DNA of 64,000 nucleotides, taken from positions 1,302,001 to 1,366,000 of the forward strand of contig NZ_CP017781.1 of the NCBI RefSeq assembly GCF_001856665.1. Reading direction: 5' to 3'. The position numbers were made by a program, and so were the translations under genes. Of this stretch, positions 18,012 to 26,920 are shown piece by piece. Below the pieces are notes generated by a model. It had not been told where the DNA came from and ran no database searches. It saw nothing but the letters and a program-made list of their open reading frames with translations. How positions within the stretch are numbered: position 1 is the first letter of the stretch; the number at the start of each line of letters is the position of its first letter. This DNA comes from Rhodobacter xanthinilyticus (GTDB lineage: Bacteria > Pseudomonadota > Alphaproteobacteria > Rhodobacterales > Rhodobacteraceae).

Positions 18012-18796
18012 GCCAGCGCCGCCGCGAGATCGGCCAGAACGTCATGCGCGGTCAGATCGGCGCGCATCGGCGTGACCGAGATATAGCCCTCGAGGTTGGC
18101 CGCCGCATCGGTGCCCGGCGCGGTCGCGGTATGCTGCGGGCCGCCCTTGACCCAGAGAAAGCGCCGACCCGTGGGCGAGTGCTGCGGCTCGACGGTGAAG
18201 AAACTGTCGGTGCGATAGCCCTGCGCGGCGACCTGCGCGCCCTTCACCGCCGCCGCCGGCACCGGCGGGAAATTGACGTTGTAAAAGACCCGGTAGGGGC
18301 CGTTGTCCCAGATGCCGTTCGTCCAGAGCCGGCGCACCAGATCCGCGCCATGCACCCGCGCGGCCTCGAACGGGTCGAGCCCGGGGCCCATGCAGTCGGG
18401 CCCGAGGAACTGGCTCAGCGCGATCGCGGGCACGCCCTGGAGTGCTGCCTCCATCGCCCCGCCGAGCGTGCCCGAATAGAGCGCGTTCTCGGCCGAGTTG
18501 TTGCCGCGGTTGACGCCGGAGAGGACGAGATCGGGGCGGCCGTCCTTGAGCACATCATAAAGCCCCGCGAGCACACAATCGGCCGGCGTGCCCTCGGCGG
18601 CAAAGCGGCGCGGCCCGTGCTGGGCGATCATCATCGGGCGGGTGTAGCTGATGCAATGGCCGACGCCGGATTGCTCGAAGGCGGGCGCCACGACCCAGAC
18701 CTCGCCCTCGGGGCCCGCGATCTCGGCCGCGATCGCCTCGAGAACCTCGAGGCCCGGGGCGTGGATCCCGTCGTCATTGGTGATCAGAATGCGCAT
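18008..18796 (-). CDS. surE: 5'-nucleotidase / survival protein SurE
   Basis: Metal-dependent nucleoside-monophosphate phosphatase of 262 residues. The metal-binding NDDG motif is at residues 7-10 ([15 protein letters not shown]). The second signature is [25 protein letters not shown]. The start has GAGGGGGAAAG. First gene of the surE-pcm-nlpD cluster; in many bacteria this set is induced in stationary phase (family knowledge). Confidence 0.95.
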   Translation of the reverse strand: MRILITNDDGIHAPGLEVLEAIAAEIAGPEGEVWVVAPAFEQSGVGHCISYTRPMMIAQHGPRRFAAEGTPADCVLAGLYDVLKDGRPDLVLSGVNRGNNSAENALYSGTLGGAMEAALQGVPAIALSQFLGPDCMGPGLDPFEAARVHGADLVRRLWTNGIWDNGPYRVFYNVNFPPVPAAAVKGAQVAAQGYRTDSFFTVEPQHSPTGRRFLWVKGGPQHTATAPGTDAAANLEGYISVTPMRADLTAHDVLADLAAALA

Positions 18797-18893
18797 CTTT
18801 CCCCCTCGCTTTTCCCCTGATTAGCGCGCGCGCGCGCGGGGGTAAAGCGGGGCGGGGTGCAGGGCGCCGAAGTGTCGCCCCGAAGCCGCAGCT

Positions 18894-19568
18894 TCAGAGC
18901 GCCGCGACGATCCGCGCGGCCTCGTCGGCGCAGCTTGCGAGCGCGGCGCGGTCCTCGCTCGGGAAGAAGCGTGCGCGCGTTGCGGTGGCCATCGGCGCGG
19001 GGGTGTCGATCACGATCCGCGGGCCGATCTTGACCGCTTCGGCCTGCCAGCTGCGCACCAGCGCCATCTGCCCGGCCTTGGTCGCGCCATAGGAGCCGAA
19101 GAATTTCTCGCCCGCCCGCGGGTCGTCGAAAAAGAGCGCCGTGCCGTCGCCCGCGCGCAGGAGCGGCTCGATCAGCGGGATCAGCCCCGCCGTCGCGGTC
19201 ATGTTGGTCGCCACCGATTTCGCGAAATCCTTGGCGTCGAGATGACCCGCCGGGCACAGCGGCGCGGCATGGATCGCGCAATGCGCCCAGAGCTGGACGC
19301 CGCCGAACCGCCCCGCGATCATCTCGGCCATATAGGCCATCTGCTCGGGCTCGGTCACATCGAGCGGCGCGAGCGTCGCCGCGCCATGGCCCGCGCCCTG
19401 GATCTTGTCGTCGAGCTCCTCGAGCCCGCCCACCGTGCGCGCCACCGCCATCACATGCCAGCCCGCGCCCGCCAGCGCCTCGCCAAGCGAGAAGCCGAGG
19501 CCGCGCGAGGCGCCGGTGATCAGGGCCAGTTTCTGGGGCTCTTGCGGGGGGGTAAGGGGCGTGCTCAT
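18894..19568 (-). CDS. Short-chain dehydrogenase/reductase
   Basis: Classical SDR fold, 224 residues. The cofactor motif TGASRGLG is near residue 20. The catalytic YGATK lies at about residue 165, as YxxxK. The usual catalytic serine region reads TALFFDDP, so the serine is not in its normal place and the protein may be an atypical SDR. The start at 19568 (MSTPLTPPQEPQKLALITG) is chosen because the preceding in-frame 43 residues are Arg/Ala low-complexity. Divergent from bioY. Substrate unknown. Confidence 0.8.
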   Translation of the reverse strand: MSTPLTPPQEPQKLALITGASRGLGFSLGEALAGAGWHVMAVARTVGGLEELDDKIQGAGHGAATLAPLDVTEPEQMAYMAEMIAGRFGGVQLWAHCAIHAAPLCPAGHLDAKDFAKSVATNMTATAGLIPLIEPLLRAGDGTALFFDDPRAGEKFFGSYGATKAGQMALVRSWQAEAVKIGPRIVIDTPAPMATATRARFFPSEDRAALASCADEAARIVAAL

Positions 19569-19737
19569 GCGCGATCTGATGCCAGAGCGCGCGCGGGCGC
19601 GCAAGAGCCTCGCGCGCGCTCGTCGGGGGCGAGGCTGCGGCGGGGCGTCGCGCAGAGTTTTGCAAATTTGCGCGTGCTTCGGCGCGCTTCTTTGCAACTG
19701 TGCCCTTTCGCCGCGTCAGTCGATTGACAAGGCCGCG

Positions 19738-19767
19738 CTGACTCGCCAAGGTGCGCAACAATATTAT
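19738..19767 (+). promoter_or_regulatory. Possible bioY promoter
   Basis: TATTAT (19762-19767, five of six to the -10 consensus) is preceded at 18 bases by CTGACT. The leader to the ATG is about 20 bases. A better -35 (TTGACA at 19724) is too far away. No BioR-type TTATMKATAA box is present. Confidence 0.3.
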
Positions 19768-19790
19768 CCACTCATGCGGAAGGTTCTGCC

Positions 19791-20345
19791 ATGACGCTTT
19801 CGAAGGCCCTCGTGCCCTCCACCTCGATTGCCCCCCGCGCCGCGATGGTGCTCGGCGGCTCGGCGCTGCTCGCGGTTGCCTCGCAAATCTCGGTGCCGAT
19901 GTTCCCGGTGCCGATGACGCTGCAAACGCTCGCGGTGCTGACCATCGGCCTGACCATGGGCACCCGCATGGGCGTGGCGACCGTGGCCGCCTGGCTCGCG
20001 CAAGCGGCGATGGGCCTGCCGGTGCTCGCCAATGGCGGTTCGACCGCCGCCTTCTTCGGCCCGACGGCGGGCTTCCTGCTCGGCTTCCTCGCGATGGTCG
20101 CGGTGGCGGGCTTTGCCGCCGACCGTGGCGTGAAATCGGTGATCGGGCTCTCGCTCGCAGGCCTCGCGGCGACCGTGGTGCTCTACATCCCGGGCCTCGC
20201 CTATCCGGCGGTGCTGATGGGCAAGACCATGCCCGAGCTGCTCTCGGGCTGGATGATGCCGTTCCTCGCGGGCGATGCGGTCAAGGCGGTTCTCGCCGCG
20301 CTCGTCGTCTCGGGCGGCTGGGCGGCTCTGGCCAAGCGCGGCTGA
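19791..20345 (+). CDS. bioY: Biotin transporter substrate-binding subunit BioY
   Basis: S component of an ECF-type biotin transporter; 184 residues with six membrane helices. Family signatures: VPMFPVPMTLQTLAVLTIG near residue 36 and GPTAGFLLGFLAMVAVAGF near residue 84. BioY can work alone or with BioM/BioN. No bioMN gene is adjacent here, so it is either a solitary transporter or uses energising units encoded elsewhere. SD is GGAAGG. Followed by a strong terminator. Confidence 0.95.
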   Translation: MTLSKALVPSTSIAPRAAMVLGGSALLAVASQISVPMFPVPMTLQTLAVLTIGLTMGTRMGVATVAAWLAQAAMGLPVLANGGSTAAFFGPTAGFLLGFLAMVAVAGFAADRGVKSVIGLSLAGLAATVVLYIPGLAYPAVLMGKTMPELLSGWMMPFLAGDAVKAVLAALVVSGGWAALAKRG

Positions 20346-20368
20346 GCCTCGCGCCTCAAGACTTCGCG

Positions 20369-20397
20369 AAACGCCGCCCCTCGGGGCGGCGTTTTTC
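20369..20397 (+). terminator. Rho-independent terminator of bioY
   Basis: Perfect stem ACGCCGCCCC-TC-GGGGCGGCGT followed by TTTT. It ends at the stop codon of the convergent DUF1284 gene. Confidence 0.9.
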
Positions 20398-20833
20398 ATT
20401 GCGGATCAGAGGGTTCGGGCGCGGTCTTCAACCGCGCGAGCGCCGCCTCGCACATCCCGTAGGCAAGCCACTGGCACGGCGCGCAGATCTCGGAGAGCGC
20501 GCCCTCGGGCAGAGCCCGCATCCGCGCGCGCGCCTCGCCCCAGCTCAGCCGATCCCCCGGCGCCAGCCCGAGCGCGCGGCCATGCGCGGCATCGAGCGCA
20601 GCGATCTTGGCCTGGCTCTCGCAGCCCTCGCCGCGCCGCGCGGGGCAGGGCGCGCAGATATCATCGGCCGCGCCCACCACCTCGATCTCGACCGCCTCCC
20701 CGCGCGCCGCGCGCAGCCGACCCAGCACGATCGCGCTCATATTGGCGGTGAACTCGGGGCTGTAGCCCTTGCCCTCGAAGCCGAGCGAACAAAGGAAATG
20801 ATGCGGGCGGTAGCGCAGGGGGCTCTGGGGCAT
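20396..20833 (-). CDS. DUF1284 family cysteine-rich protein
   Basis: 145-residue protein of unknown function. N-terminal signature YRPHHFLCSLGFEGKGYSPEF, then two cysteine clusters: ICAPCPARRGEGC at about residue 73 and ICAPCQWLAYGMC near residue 121. The spacing CxxC...C suggests a metal or iron-sulfur site (inference). The start at 20833 is chosen because the upstream in-frame extension reads through repeat copy 3 and is not protein-like. The SD is weak. Confidence 0.82.
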   Translation of the reverse strand: MPQSPLRYRPHHFLCSLGFEGKGYSPEFTANMSAIVLGRLRAARGEAVEIEVVGAADDICAPCPARRGEGCESQAKIAALDAAHGRALGLAPGDRLSWGEARARMRALPEGALSEICAPCQWLAYGMCEAALARLKTAPEPSDPQ

Positions 20834-20870
20834 CTCAGGATCGTCCGTCTGGCCTCGTGGCGGCGGCGGA

Positions 20871-20926
20871 TTTGCGTATTTGGTCCAAGAAGAAGCGACA
20901 GGGTTTCTTCTTGGCAAAAATACGCC
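20871..20926. repeat. Intergenic inverted-repeat element, copy 3 (short)
   Basis: Left arm TTTGCGTATTTGG, TCCAAGAAGAAG; right arm TTTCTTCTTGGCAAAAATACGC. The loop is only about 8 bases, so the arms nearly touch. It lies between gltA (3' end, plus a separate terminator) and the DUF1284 gene (5' end), both on the minus strand. Confidence 0.85.
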
Positions 20927-20949
20927 CGCCGGAGGCAGGAAGTTCAAGC

Positions 20950-20981
20950 GAAAAGGCCGGGGATTTCTCCCCGGCCTTCAG
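20950..20981 (-). terminator. Rho-independent terminator of gltA
   Basis: On the minus strand AAGGCCGGGGA-GAAA-TCCCCGGCCTT is followed by TTCGC. A perfect 11-bp stem just after the gltA stop. Confidence 0.85.
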
Positions 20982-20996
20982 TCATTGCGGCGCTGA

Positions 20997-22292
20997 TCAG
21001 CGGTTCTCGACCGGGACGTAGTCGCGGAAGGTCTCGCCGGTGTAGAGCTGGCGCGGGCGGCCGATCTTGCCGGCCGGGTCGCCGATCATCTCTTTCCACT
21101 GCGAGATCCAGCCGACGGTGCGCGACAGCGCGAAGATCGGGGTGAACATCGCGGTCGGGAAGCCCATCGCCTCGAGGATGATGCCCGAGTAGAAGTCGAC
21201 GTTCGGGTAGAGCTTCTTCTCGATGAAATAGGGGTCTTGCAGCGCGATCTTCTCGAGCTCCTTGGCCACCTGCAGGGTCGGGTTGTCGTGGATGCCGAGC
21301 AGGTCGAGCACCTCGTCGGCCGATTCCTTCATCACCTTCGCGCGCGGGTCGAAGTTCTTGTAGACCCGGTGCCCGAAGCCCATCAGCTTGAACGGGTCGT
21401 TCTTGTCCTTCGCGCGGGCGATGAATTCCGGGATCCGGTCGACGGTGCCGATTTCACGCAGCATCTCGAGGCAGGCCTGGTTGGCGCCGCCATGGGCGGG
21501 GCCCCACAGGCAGGCGATGCCGGCCGCGATACAGGCAAACGGGTTCGCGCCCGAGGAGCCCGCGAGGCGGACGGTCGAGGTCGAGGCGTTTTGCTCGTGA
21601 TCGGCGTGGAGCGTGAAGATCCGGTCCATGGCGCGGGCGAGCGCGGGCTCGACCTTGTAGGGCTCGGCCGGGACCGAGAAGCACATGTGCAGGAAGTTCT
21701 CGGCATAGCCCATGTCGTTGCGCGGATAGACGAAGGGCTGGCCGATCGAATATTTATAGGCCCAGGCGGCGATCGTCGGCAGTTTTGCGACGAGGCGCAT
21801 CGAGGCGACTTCGCGCTGCCACGGGTCGTTGATGTCGAGGCTGTCGTGGTAGAAGGACGAGAGCGCGCCGACCACGCCGACCATGGTCGCCATCGGGTGC
21901 GCGTCGCGACGGAAGCCGCGGAAGAAATACTGGATCTGCTCGTGCAGCATGGTGTGACGGGTGATCCGGTTCTCGAAATCTTCCATCTGTTGCTTGTTCG
22001 GCAGCTCGCCGTTCAGCAGCAGGTAGCACACTTCGAGGTAATGCGATTTCTCGGCCAGTTGGTCGATCGGATAGCCGCGATAAAGGAGCTCGCCCTTGTC
22101 GCCGTCGATATAGGTGATCGCCGATTCACAGGCGGCGGTCGAGGTGAAGCCCGGGTCGAAGGTGAACACGTCCGCCTGGCCGTAGAGTTTGCGGATATCG
22201 AGAACATCCGGGCCCACCGACGGCGAGATCACCGGCAGATCGTAAGTCTTGCCGTCCAGCGTCAGAGTGGCAGTTCGTTTCGTTTCAGCCAT
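20997..22292 (-). CDS. gltA: Citrate synthase (type II)
   Basis: Condenses acetyl-CoA and oxaloacetate at the entry to the TCA cycle; 431 residues, typical of the hexameric bacterial form. Active-site regions are visible: [30 protein letters not shown] and [17 protein letters not shown] (catalytic His and Asp). The start at 22292 ([14 protein letters not shown]) has GGAAAGGGAA upstream; an upstream in-frame ATG adds non-family sequence. Lies immediately after gltX on the same strand with a 73-base gap. Confidence 0.97.
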   Translation of the reverse strand: MAETKRTATLTLDGKTYDLPVISPSVGPDVLDIRKLYGQADVFTFDPGFTSTAACESAITYIDGDKGELLYRGYPIDQLAEKSHYLEVCYLLLNGELPNKQQMEDFENRITRHTMLHEQIQYFFRGFRRDAHPMATMVGVVGALSSFYHDSLDINDPWQREVASMRLVAKLPTIAAWAYKYSIGQPFVYPRNDMGYAENFLHMCFSVPAEPYKVEPALARAMDRIFTLHADHEQNASTSTVRLAGSSGANPFACIAAGIACLWGPAHGGANQACLEMLREIGTVDRIPEFIARAKDKNDPFKLMGFGHRVYKNFDPRAKVMKESADEVLDLLGIHDNPTLQVAKELEKIALQDPYFIEKKLYPNVDFYSGIILEAMGFPTAMFTPIFALSRTVGWISQWKEMIGDPAGKIGRPRQLYTGETFRDYVPVENR

Positions 22293-22365
22293 GAGCTTCC
22301 CTTTCCTGTCATCCGGCTGGGCAAGCCGGGTTATGTCGTCCGGTTTCCCGGGAGGCGGTCCGCCC

Positions 22366-23766
22366 TCAGGCCGCCTGATCTTCGAGCCGGGCCAGCGTTT
22401 CATCGCGGCCCAGAACCAGCATCATGTCGAACACGCTGGGGGTCACCGACCGCCCGGCGAGGGCTGCGCGCAGCGGGCCGGCCAGTTTACCTAGCCCAAG
22501 GCCGTGCGCCTGTGCCACATCCGAGACAATGGCCTCCAATTCTTCGCGCGTCCAGCTAGCATTTTGCAGGCGCGGCGTCAACGATTTCAGTATACCACGG
22601 GATACAGTATCGAGCGCCTTCGCCGCCTTTTCCTCGACCTCGATCGGCCGCGCCACCAGCGCGAAATGGCCCTTCTCCAGCAGCTGCGGGAAGGTTTTCG
22701 CCGCGGTTTTCAGAAAGCCGAGGCTCGCGCCGAGGGTCGCGCGCTGCGCCGCGGAAAGCGCGGGCTGCCCCGCCGCCTCCAGATAGCCCTCGAGCTCCGC
22801 CATCAACGCGCCGTCCTCCGTGATCGCAAGGTGCTGACCACAGATATTCTCCAGTTTCTTGAAGTCCAGCCGCGCCGGCGAGCGACCGATTCCCTCCAGC
22901 TCGAACCACTCCTTCGCCTGCGCATCGGTGAAGAATTCGTCGTCGCCATGGCTCCAGCCGAGCCGCGCGAGATAGTTGCGCATCCCCGCCGCCGGATAGC
23001 CCATCGCCTGATATTCCTCGAGCCCGACCGCGCCGTGGCGTTTCGAGAGCTTCTTGCCATCGGGGCCGTGGATCAGCGGGATATGGGCAAACACCGGGAT
23101 CTCCCAGCCCATCGCCTTATAGACCTGCACCTGACGGGCGGTGTTGGTCAGGTGGTCATCGCCCCGGATCACATGGGTGACGCCCATGTCATGGTCGTCG
23201 ACCACCACCGCGAGCATATAGGTCGGCGTGCCGTCCGAGCGCAGGCAGACCATGTCGTCGATCTGGTCGTTGCGGAAGGTGACCTCGCCCTGCACCTTGT
23301 CGGGGATCACCGTCGCGCCCTCGCGCGGGGCCTTGAGGCGGATCACATAGGGCGCGTCGGGGTGGCTTGCCGGGTCGGCGTCGCGCCAGGGGCTCTGGAA
23401 CAGCGTCGAGCGGCCCTCGGCGCGGGCGGCCTCGCGGAAGGCCTCAATCTCGTCCTGCGTGGAGAAGCATTTGTAGGCCATCCCGCGGGCGAGCATCTCA
23501 TGGGCGACCTCGGCGTGGCGGGGGGCGCGCTCGAACTGGCTGATCGGGGCGCCGTCGAATTCGAGCCCGAGCCAGTCGAGCCCCTTGAGGATCGCGGCGG
23601 TGGCTTCCGGGGTCGAGCGGGCGCGGTCGGTATCCTCGATGCGCAGCAGGAAGGTGCCGCCATGGCCGCGCGCGAAGAGCCAGTTGAACAGCGCCGTGCG
23701 CGCGCCGCCGATATGCAGATAGCCGGTCGGCGAGGGGGCGAAGCGGGTGACGATTTTTTGCGACAT
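22366..23766 (-). CDS. gltX: Glutamyl-tRNA synthetase
   Basis: Class I synthetase, 466 residues. The HIGH-type motif is HIGG at residues 18-21 ([23 protein letters not shown]). The KMSKS-type motif is KKLSKRHG near residue 244. The C-terminal half is the anticodon-binding helical domain. Alphaproteobacteria often carry two GltX proteins, one also charging tRNA-Gln; this copy cannot be assigned by eye. Codon use changes sharply in about 22486-22612 (residues about 385-427), with CTA, ATA, GTA, GGT and ACT codons rare elsewhere in the window. Confidence 0.95.
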   Translation of the reverse strand: MSQKIVTRFAPSPTGYLHIGGARTALFNWLFARGHGGTFLLRIEDTDRARSTPEATAAILKGLDWLGLEFDGAPISQFERAPRHAEVAHEMLARGMAYKCFSTQDEIEAFREAARAEGRSTLFQSPWRDADPASHPDAPYVIRLKAPREGATVIPDKVQGEVTFRNDQIDDMVCLRSDGTPTYMLAVVVDDHDMGVTHVIRGDDHLTNTARQVQVYKAMGWEIPVFAHIPLIHGPDGKKLSKRHGAVGLEEYQAMGYPAAGMRNYLARLGWSHGDDEFFTDAQAKEWFELEGIGRSPARLDFKKLENICGQHLAITEDGALMAELEGYLEAAGQPALSAAQRATLGASLGFLKTAAKTFPQLLEKGHFALVARPIEVEEKAAKALDTVSRGILKSLTPRLQNASWTREELEAIVSDVAQAHGLGLGKLAGPLRAALAGRSVTPSVFDMMLVLGRDETLARLEDQAA

Positions 23767-23884
23767 CGGCGCCTTTCTCGCGGCCTGCCGGGGGCAAAAG
23801 GGGCCGCGTTAACGATCTGGTAACCATGAAGCCCGTAGGCTCGCTTGCGCAGATGAATAAGAGCCTCGGCGCGGAGAAACAAGC

Positions 23885-26062
23885 GTGGGATCGGAACTCG
23901 CAGCGGCAATCGAGACGCCCGGGGCGCGGGCGGGGGCAGGGGCCGCGGGGCTCGCGGCGGCGGCGCGTGCGCGCGCGCCCGGCCTTGCGCGCGGGCTCGG
24001 CGCGGTGCTGCGCGATCTCTTGACCGGCGGGCTCGCCGATCTGCCCGGCGCGCTGGCGCGGGCGCGCACCGAGCTTGTGCCCTGGTCGCCCATCGCGCTC
24101 TCTTGCGGGATCGGCGCCTATTTCGCCTGGCCGGGCGAGCCGGGGCCGGCGGTGATCGCGGCGGCGGTCGCGGCCGGGCTTCTCGGGCTCTGGGGGGCGC
24201 TGCGCGGGGCGGAGGCGCTGCGCTTCCCCGCCGCCTGCCTCTTTCTCGCCGCGCTCGGCCTCGTGCTTGCCAGCCACCGCGCCCAGAGCATCGCCGCGCC
24301 GGTTCTCGCCTATCGCTATTACGGCCCGGTCGAGGGCCGGATCGTCGAGATCGACCGCTCGCGCGCCGATCTGTTGCGCCTGACGCTCGCCGAGCCGCGC
24401 CTCGACGGCCTCGGCCCCGAGCAAACCCCCGCCCGCGTGCGCATCTCCCTCCACAAGCCGCAAGATCACCTCGCGCTCAGCCCCGGCCTGCGTGTCGCGC
24501 TGACCGCGAACCTCTCGCCCCCGCCCGCCCCCGCCGCGCCGGGCGCCTTTGATTTCAGGCGCTTTTCCTGGTTCGATCAGCTCGGCGCCGTGGGCTATAC
24601 GAAAACCCCGGTGCTCGCGCTCGGGCCGCCTGAGGCCGGGCTTGGCAGCGCGGCCGAACGGCTGCGCCTGCGCCTCTCCGCCGCGATGCAGGCCGCGATC
24701 CCGGGGCAGGCGGGGGCGGTCGCCGCCGCGCTGATGACCGGCGACCGCTCGGGCATCCTCGAGCAAACCAACGCCGCGATGCGCGCCGCCAACCTCTATC
24801 ACATCGTCTCGATCTCGGGGCTGCACATGGGGCTGATCGCGGGTTTCGTCTTCGCCGCGATCCGCTACGGGCTCGCGCTCGCCGGGCCCTTGGCGCTGAT
24901 CTGGCCGACGAAGAAGATCGCCGCCGGCGTCGCGCTCGTCGCCGCGAGCCTCTATCTGTGGATCTCCGGCGCCGAGGTCGCGACCCAGCGCGCTTATCTG
25001 ATGACCGCGGTGATGCTCGGCGCGGTGCTCTTCGACCGCCGCGCGCTCAGCCTCGGCACGGTGGCGCTGGCGGCCTTCGCGCTCCTCCTCTGGCGGCCCG
25101 AGGTGCTGACCTCGGCGGGCTTCCAGATGTCCTTCGCCGCGACGGTCGCGCTGATCGTGACCTATCGTCATTGGCCGCAGCTGACGCGCGCGCTGCCGCG
25201 CTGGCTCACCCCGGTCGCAGGGCTCGCGATGACCTCGCTCGTGGCGGGCTTCGCCACCGGCCCGATCGCGGCGGCGCAGTTTCACCGGATGACCGAATAC
25301 GGGCTCCTGGCCAATATGCTCGCGGTGCCGGTCGTTGGCGCGGTGGTGATGCCTGCGGGCGTAATCGCGGCGGTGCTGGCGCCCCTCGGCCTCGCGGCGC
25401 CGGCGCTCTGGGCGATGGGGCTCGGCACGCGCTGGATGCTCTGGGTTGCCGATCTGATCGCGGGGCTCGAGGGCGCGACCGTGCCGGTGGGCGCGCCGCC
25501 CGGCTGGGTTTTGCCGGTGCTCGCGCTCGGGGCGGTGGGGCTGATCCTCGGGCGCGGCGCGGCGCGCGGGCTTGCGCTCGCGGCGCTCGGGGCTGCGGCG
25601 CTCGGCTGGCAGATGGCCACGCCGCCGCTTCTTCTGATCGCGCCGGAGGGCGAGCTTGTCGGGCTGATGACGCCGGCGGGGCGCGCGCTCTCCAAACCCG
25701 GCGCCGCCTTCATCGCCGAGAGCTGGCTCGCCGCCGATGGCGATGGCGCAACGGTTGAGGAGGCCGCCGCAAGGCCCGGATTTTCGGGCGAAAAAGCCGC
25801 CCGCTCGGCCTCGCTCCCGGGTGGTCGGACACTTTGGCACCTGACCGGCAAATCCGCCCCCGGCCGGCTCGCCGAAGCCTGCGCACCCGGGGCCCTCGTC
25901 GTGCTCGCCGCCCGCGCGCCGGCGGGCTTCGCGGGCCCCTGCGATCTCTGGGATCAAACGCGCCTTGCACAGACCGGCGCGGTCGGAATTACCGCCGACG
26001 GCCAGATGACGGCCGTTTCCGAACGCACCGGCGCCCGCCTCTGGGCGCCGCGCCACGACTGA
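23885..26062 (+). CDS. comEC: ComEC/Rec2 competence membrane protein
   Basis: Inner-membrane DNA channel of natural transformation; 725 residues. The N-terminal DUF4131 region with two helices (about 65-125) is followed by a competence domain (about 270-550) with the signature HIVSISGLHMGLIAG near residue 306. The final 150 residues do not show the HxHxDH metal site of the metallo-beta-lactamase domain and seem degenerate. In R. capsulatus ComEC is needed for recipients to take up gene transfer agent DNA (published). GTG start with GGAG upstream. Convergent with lexA. Confidence 0.88.
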   Translation: MGSELAAAIETPGARAGAGAAGLAAAARARAPGLARGLGAVLRDLLTGGLADLPGALARARTELVPWSPIALSCGIGAYFAWPGEPGPAVIAAAVAAGLLGLWGALRGAEALRFPAACLFLAALGLVLASHRAQSIAAPVLAYRYYGPVEGRIVEIDRSRADLLRLTLAEPRLDGLGPEQTPARVRISLHKPQDHLALSPGLRVALTANLSPPPAPAAPGAFDFRRFSWFDQLGAVGYTKTPVLALGPPEAGLGSAAERLRLRLSAAMQAAIPGQAGAVAAALMTGDRSGILEQTNAAMRAANLYHIVSISGLHMGLIAGFVFAAIRYGLALAGPLALIWPTKKIAAGVALVAASLYLWISGAEVATQRAYLMTAVMLGAVLFDRRALSLGTVALAAFALLLWRPEVLTSAGFQMSFAATVALIVTYRHWPQLTRALPRWLTPVAGLAMTSLVAGFATGPIAAAQFHRMTEYGLLANMLAVPVVGAVVMPAGVIAAVLAPLGLAAPALWAMGLGTRWMLWVADLIAGLEGATVPVGAPPGWVLPVLALGAVGLILGRGAARGLALAALGAAALGWQMATPPLLLIAPEGELVGLMTPAGRALSKPGAAFIAESWLAADGDGATVEEAAARPGFSGEKAARSASLPGGRTLWHLTGKSAPGRLAEACAPGALVVLAARAPAGFAGPCDLWDQTRLAQTGAVGITADGQMTAVSERTGARLWAPRHD

Positions 26063-26086
26063 AAAAGGGCGCCCGCGGCGCCCCCT
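26062..26086 (-). terminator. Terminator between comEC and lexA
   Basis: GGGCGCC-CGC-GGCGCCC stem. On the minus strand it is followed by TTTTT, so it serves lexA best; a short CCTT makes it weak for comEC. Confidence 0.75.
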
Positions 26087-26093
26087 TCATCTC

Positions 26094-26792
26094 TCAGTAG
26101 CTGCGGATCAGCCCGACGAGCCGCCCCTGCACCTTCACCTGCTCCTCGCGCAGCACCCGCGTCTCATAAGCCGGGTTCGCCGCCTCGAGCGCGATCATCC
26201 CGCCGCGCCGATAATAGCGTTTCAGCGTCGCCTCGAGCCCATCGACCAGCGCCACCACGATATCGCCGTTGTCCGCCGTGCCCTGCTCGCGGATCACCAC
26301 GATATCGCCGTCGTTGATCCCGGCCTCGATCATCGAGTCGCCCTTGACCTCGAGCGCATAATGCTCGCCCCGCCCCGAAAGCATTGAGCCCGGCACCGCG
26401 ACATGATGCGAGACCTCGGCGATCGCCTCGATCGGCACCCCCGCCGCGATCCGCCCCATCACCGGCAATTCAAACGCGCCCGCCGCCTCGACCGACATCG
26501 CGCCGCGCGGCGGATCGGTCTTGTCGCCCTCGATCACGCGCGGCGTAAAACCGCCCTTCGGCTCGGTCTTGTCGAGCGCTTCGGGCAGTTTGACGATCTC
26601 GATCGCCCGCGCGCGATGCGCCAGACGGCGGATGAAGCCACGCTCCTCGAGCGCCGTGATCAGCCGGTGGATCCCCGATTTCGACCGCAGGTCGAGCGCG
26701 TCCTTCATCTCGTCGAACGAAGGCGGAACACCGTCCTGCGCCATTCGCTTCTGGATAAACTCCAGCAATTCCAATTGCTTGCGCGTAAGCAT
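26094..26792 (-). CDS. lexA: LexA repressor of the SOS response
   Basis: 232 residues. The N-terminal winged HTH begins [17 protein letters not shown]. The self-cleavage Ala-Gly site is in [10 protein letters not shown], and the Ser-Lys dyad is in [13 protein letters not shown] and ATLKRYY. The linker is long, as usual for alphaproteobacterial LexA. The start at 26792 is set by the conserved MLTRKQ. Its promoter carries three GTTC repeats. LexA also affects gene transfer agent production in R. capsulatus (published), which fits its comEC neighbour. Confidence 0.96.
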   Translation of the reverse strand: MLTRKQLELLEFIQKRMAQDGVPPSFDEMKDALDLRSKSGIHRLITALEERGFIRRLAHRARAIEIVKLPEALDKTEPKGGFTPRVIEGDKTDPPRGAMSVEAAGAFELPVMGRIAAGVPIEAIAEVSHHVAVPGSMLSGRGEHYALEVKGDSMIEAGINDGDIVVIREQGTADNGDIVVALVDGLEATLKRYYRRGGMIALEAANPAYETRVLREEQVKVQGRLVGLIRSY

Positions 26793-26823
26793 CCGGACCC
26801 CTCCGCCAATACATCGCACCCAC

Positions 26824-26849
26824 GTTCGTTAAAGGTTCTAGCGCTGTTC
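26824..26849. promoter_or_regulatory. Triple SOS box (GTTC-N7-GTTC-N7-GTTC) of lexA
   Basis: GTTC occurs at 26824-26827, 26835-26838 and 26846-26849, each separated by exactly 7 bases. GTTC-N7-GTTC is the known alphaproteobacterial LexA box. Two overlapping boxes share the middle repeat and cover the -10 region. Confidence 0.9.
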
Positions 26850-26863
26850 CCCTTTCGTGTCAA
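26835..26863 (-). promoter_or_regulatory. lexA sigma-70 promoter
   Basis: TTGACA at 26858-26863 (minus strand), exactly 17 bases, then TAGAAC at 26835-26840. The -10 contains the middle GTTC/GAAC of the SOS box, so LexA binding excludes RNA polymerase. Confidence 0.75.
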
Positions 26864-26902
26864 GAATTTGAACGAAACGACCGCCCCTATGCTTCATCTG
26901 GT

Positions 26903-26916
26903 GTTCACCGGTGAAC
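26903..26916. promoter_or_regulatory. Perfect GTTC-containing palindrome downstream of moeA
   Basis: GTTCACCGGTGAAC, 14-bp perfect dyad, 4 bases past the moeA stop and 40 bases upstream of the lexA -35. It has no T-run, so it is not a typical terminator. The GTTC/GAAC half-sites are inverted, unlike the direct repeats of the SOS box. Function unknown. Confidence 0.4.
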
Positions 26917-26920
26917 GGGG

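Noticed and set aside
20834-20947. N-terminal extension of DUF1284 to 20947
   Set aside because: The extra 38 residues are a translation of repeat copy 3 and are not conserved-looking.
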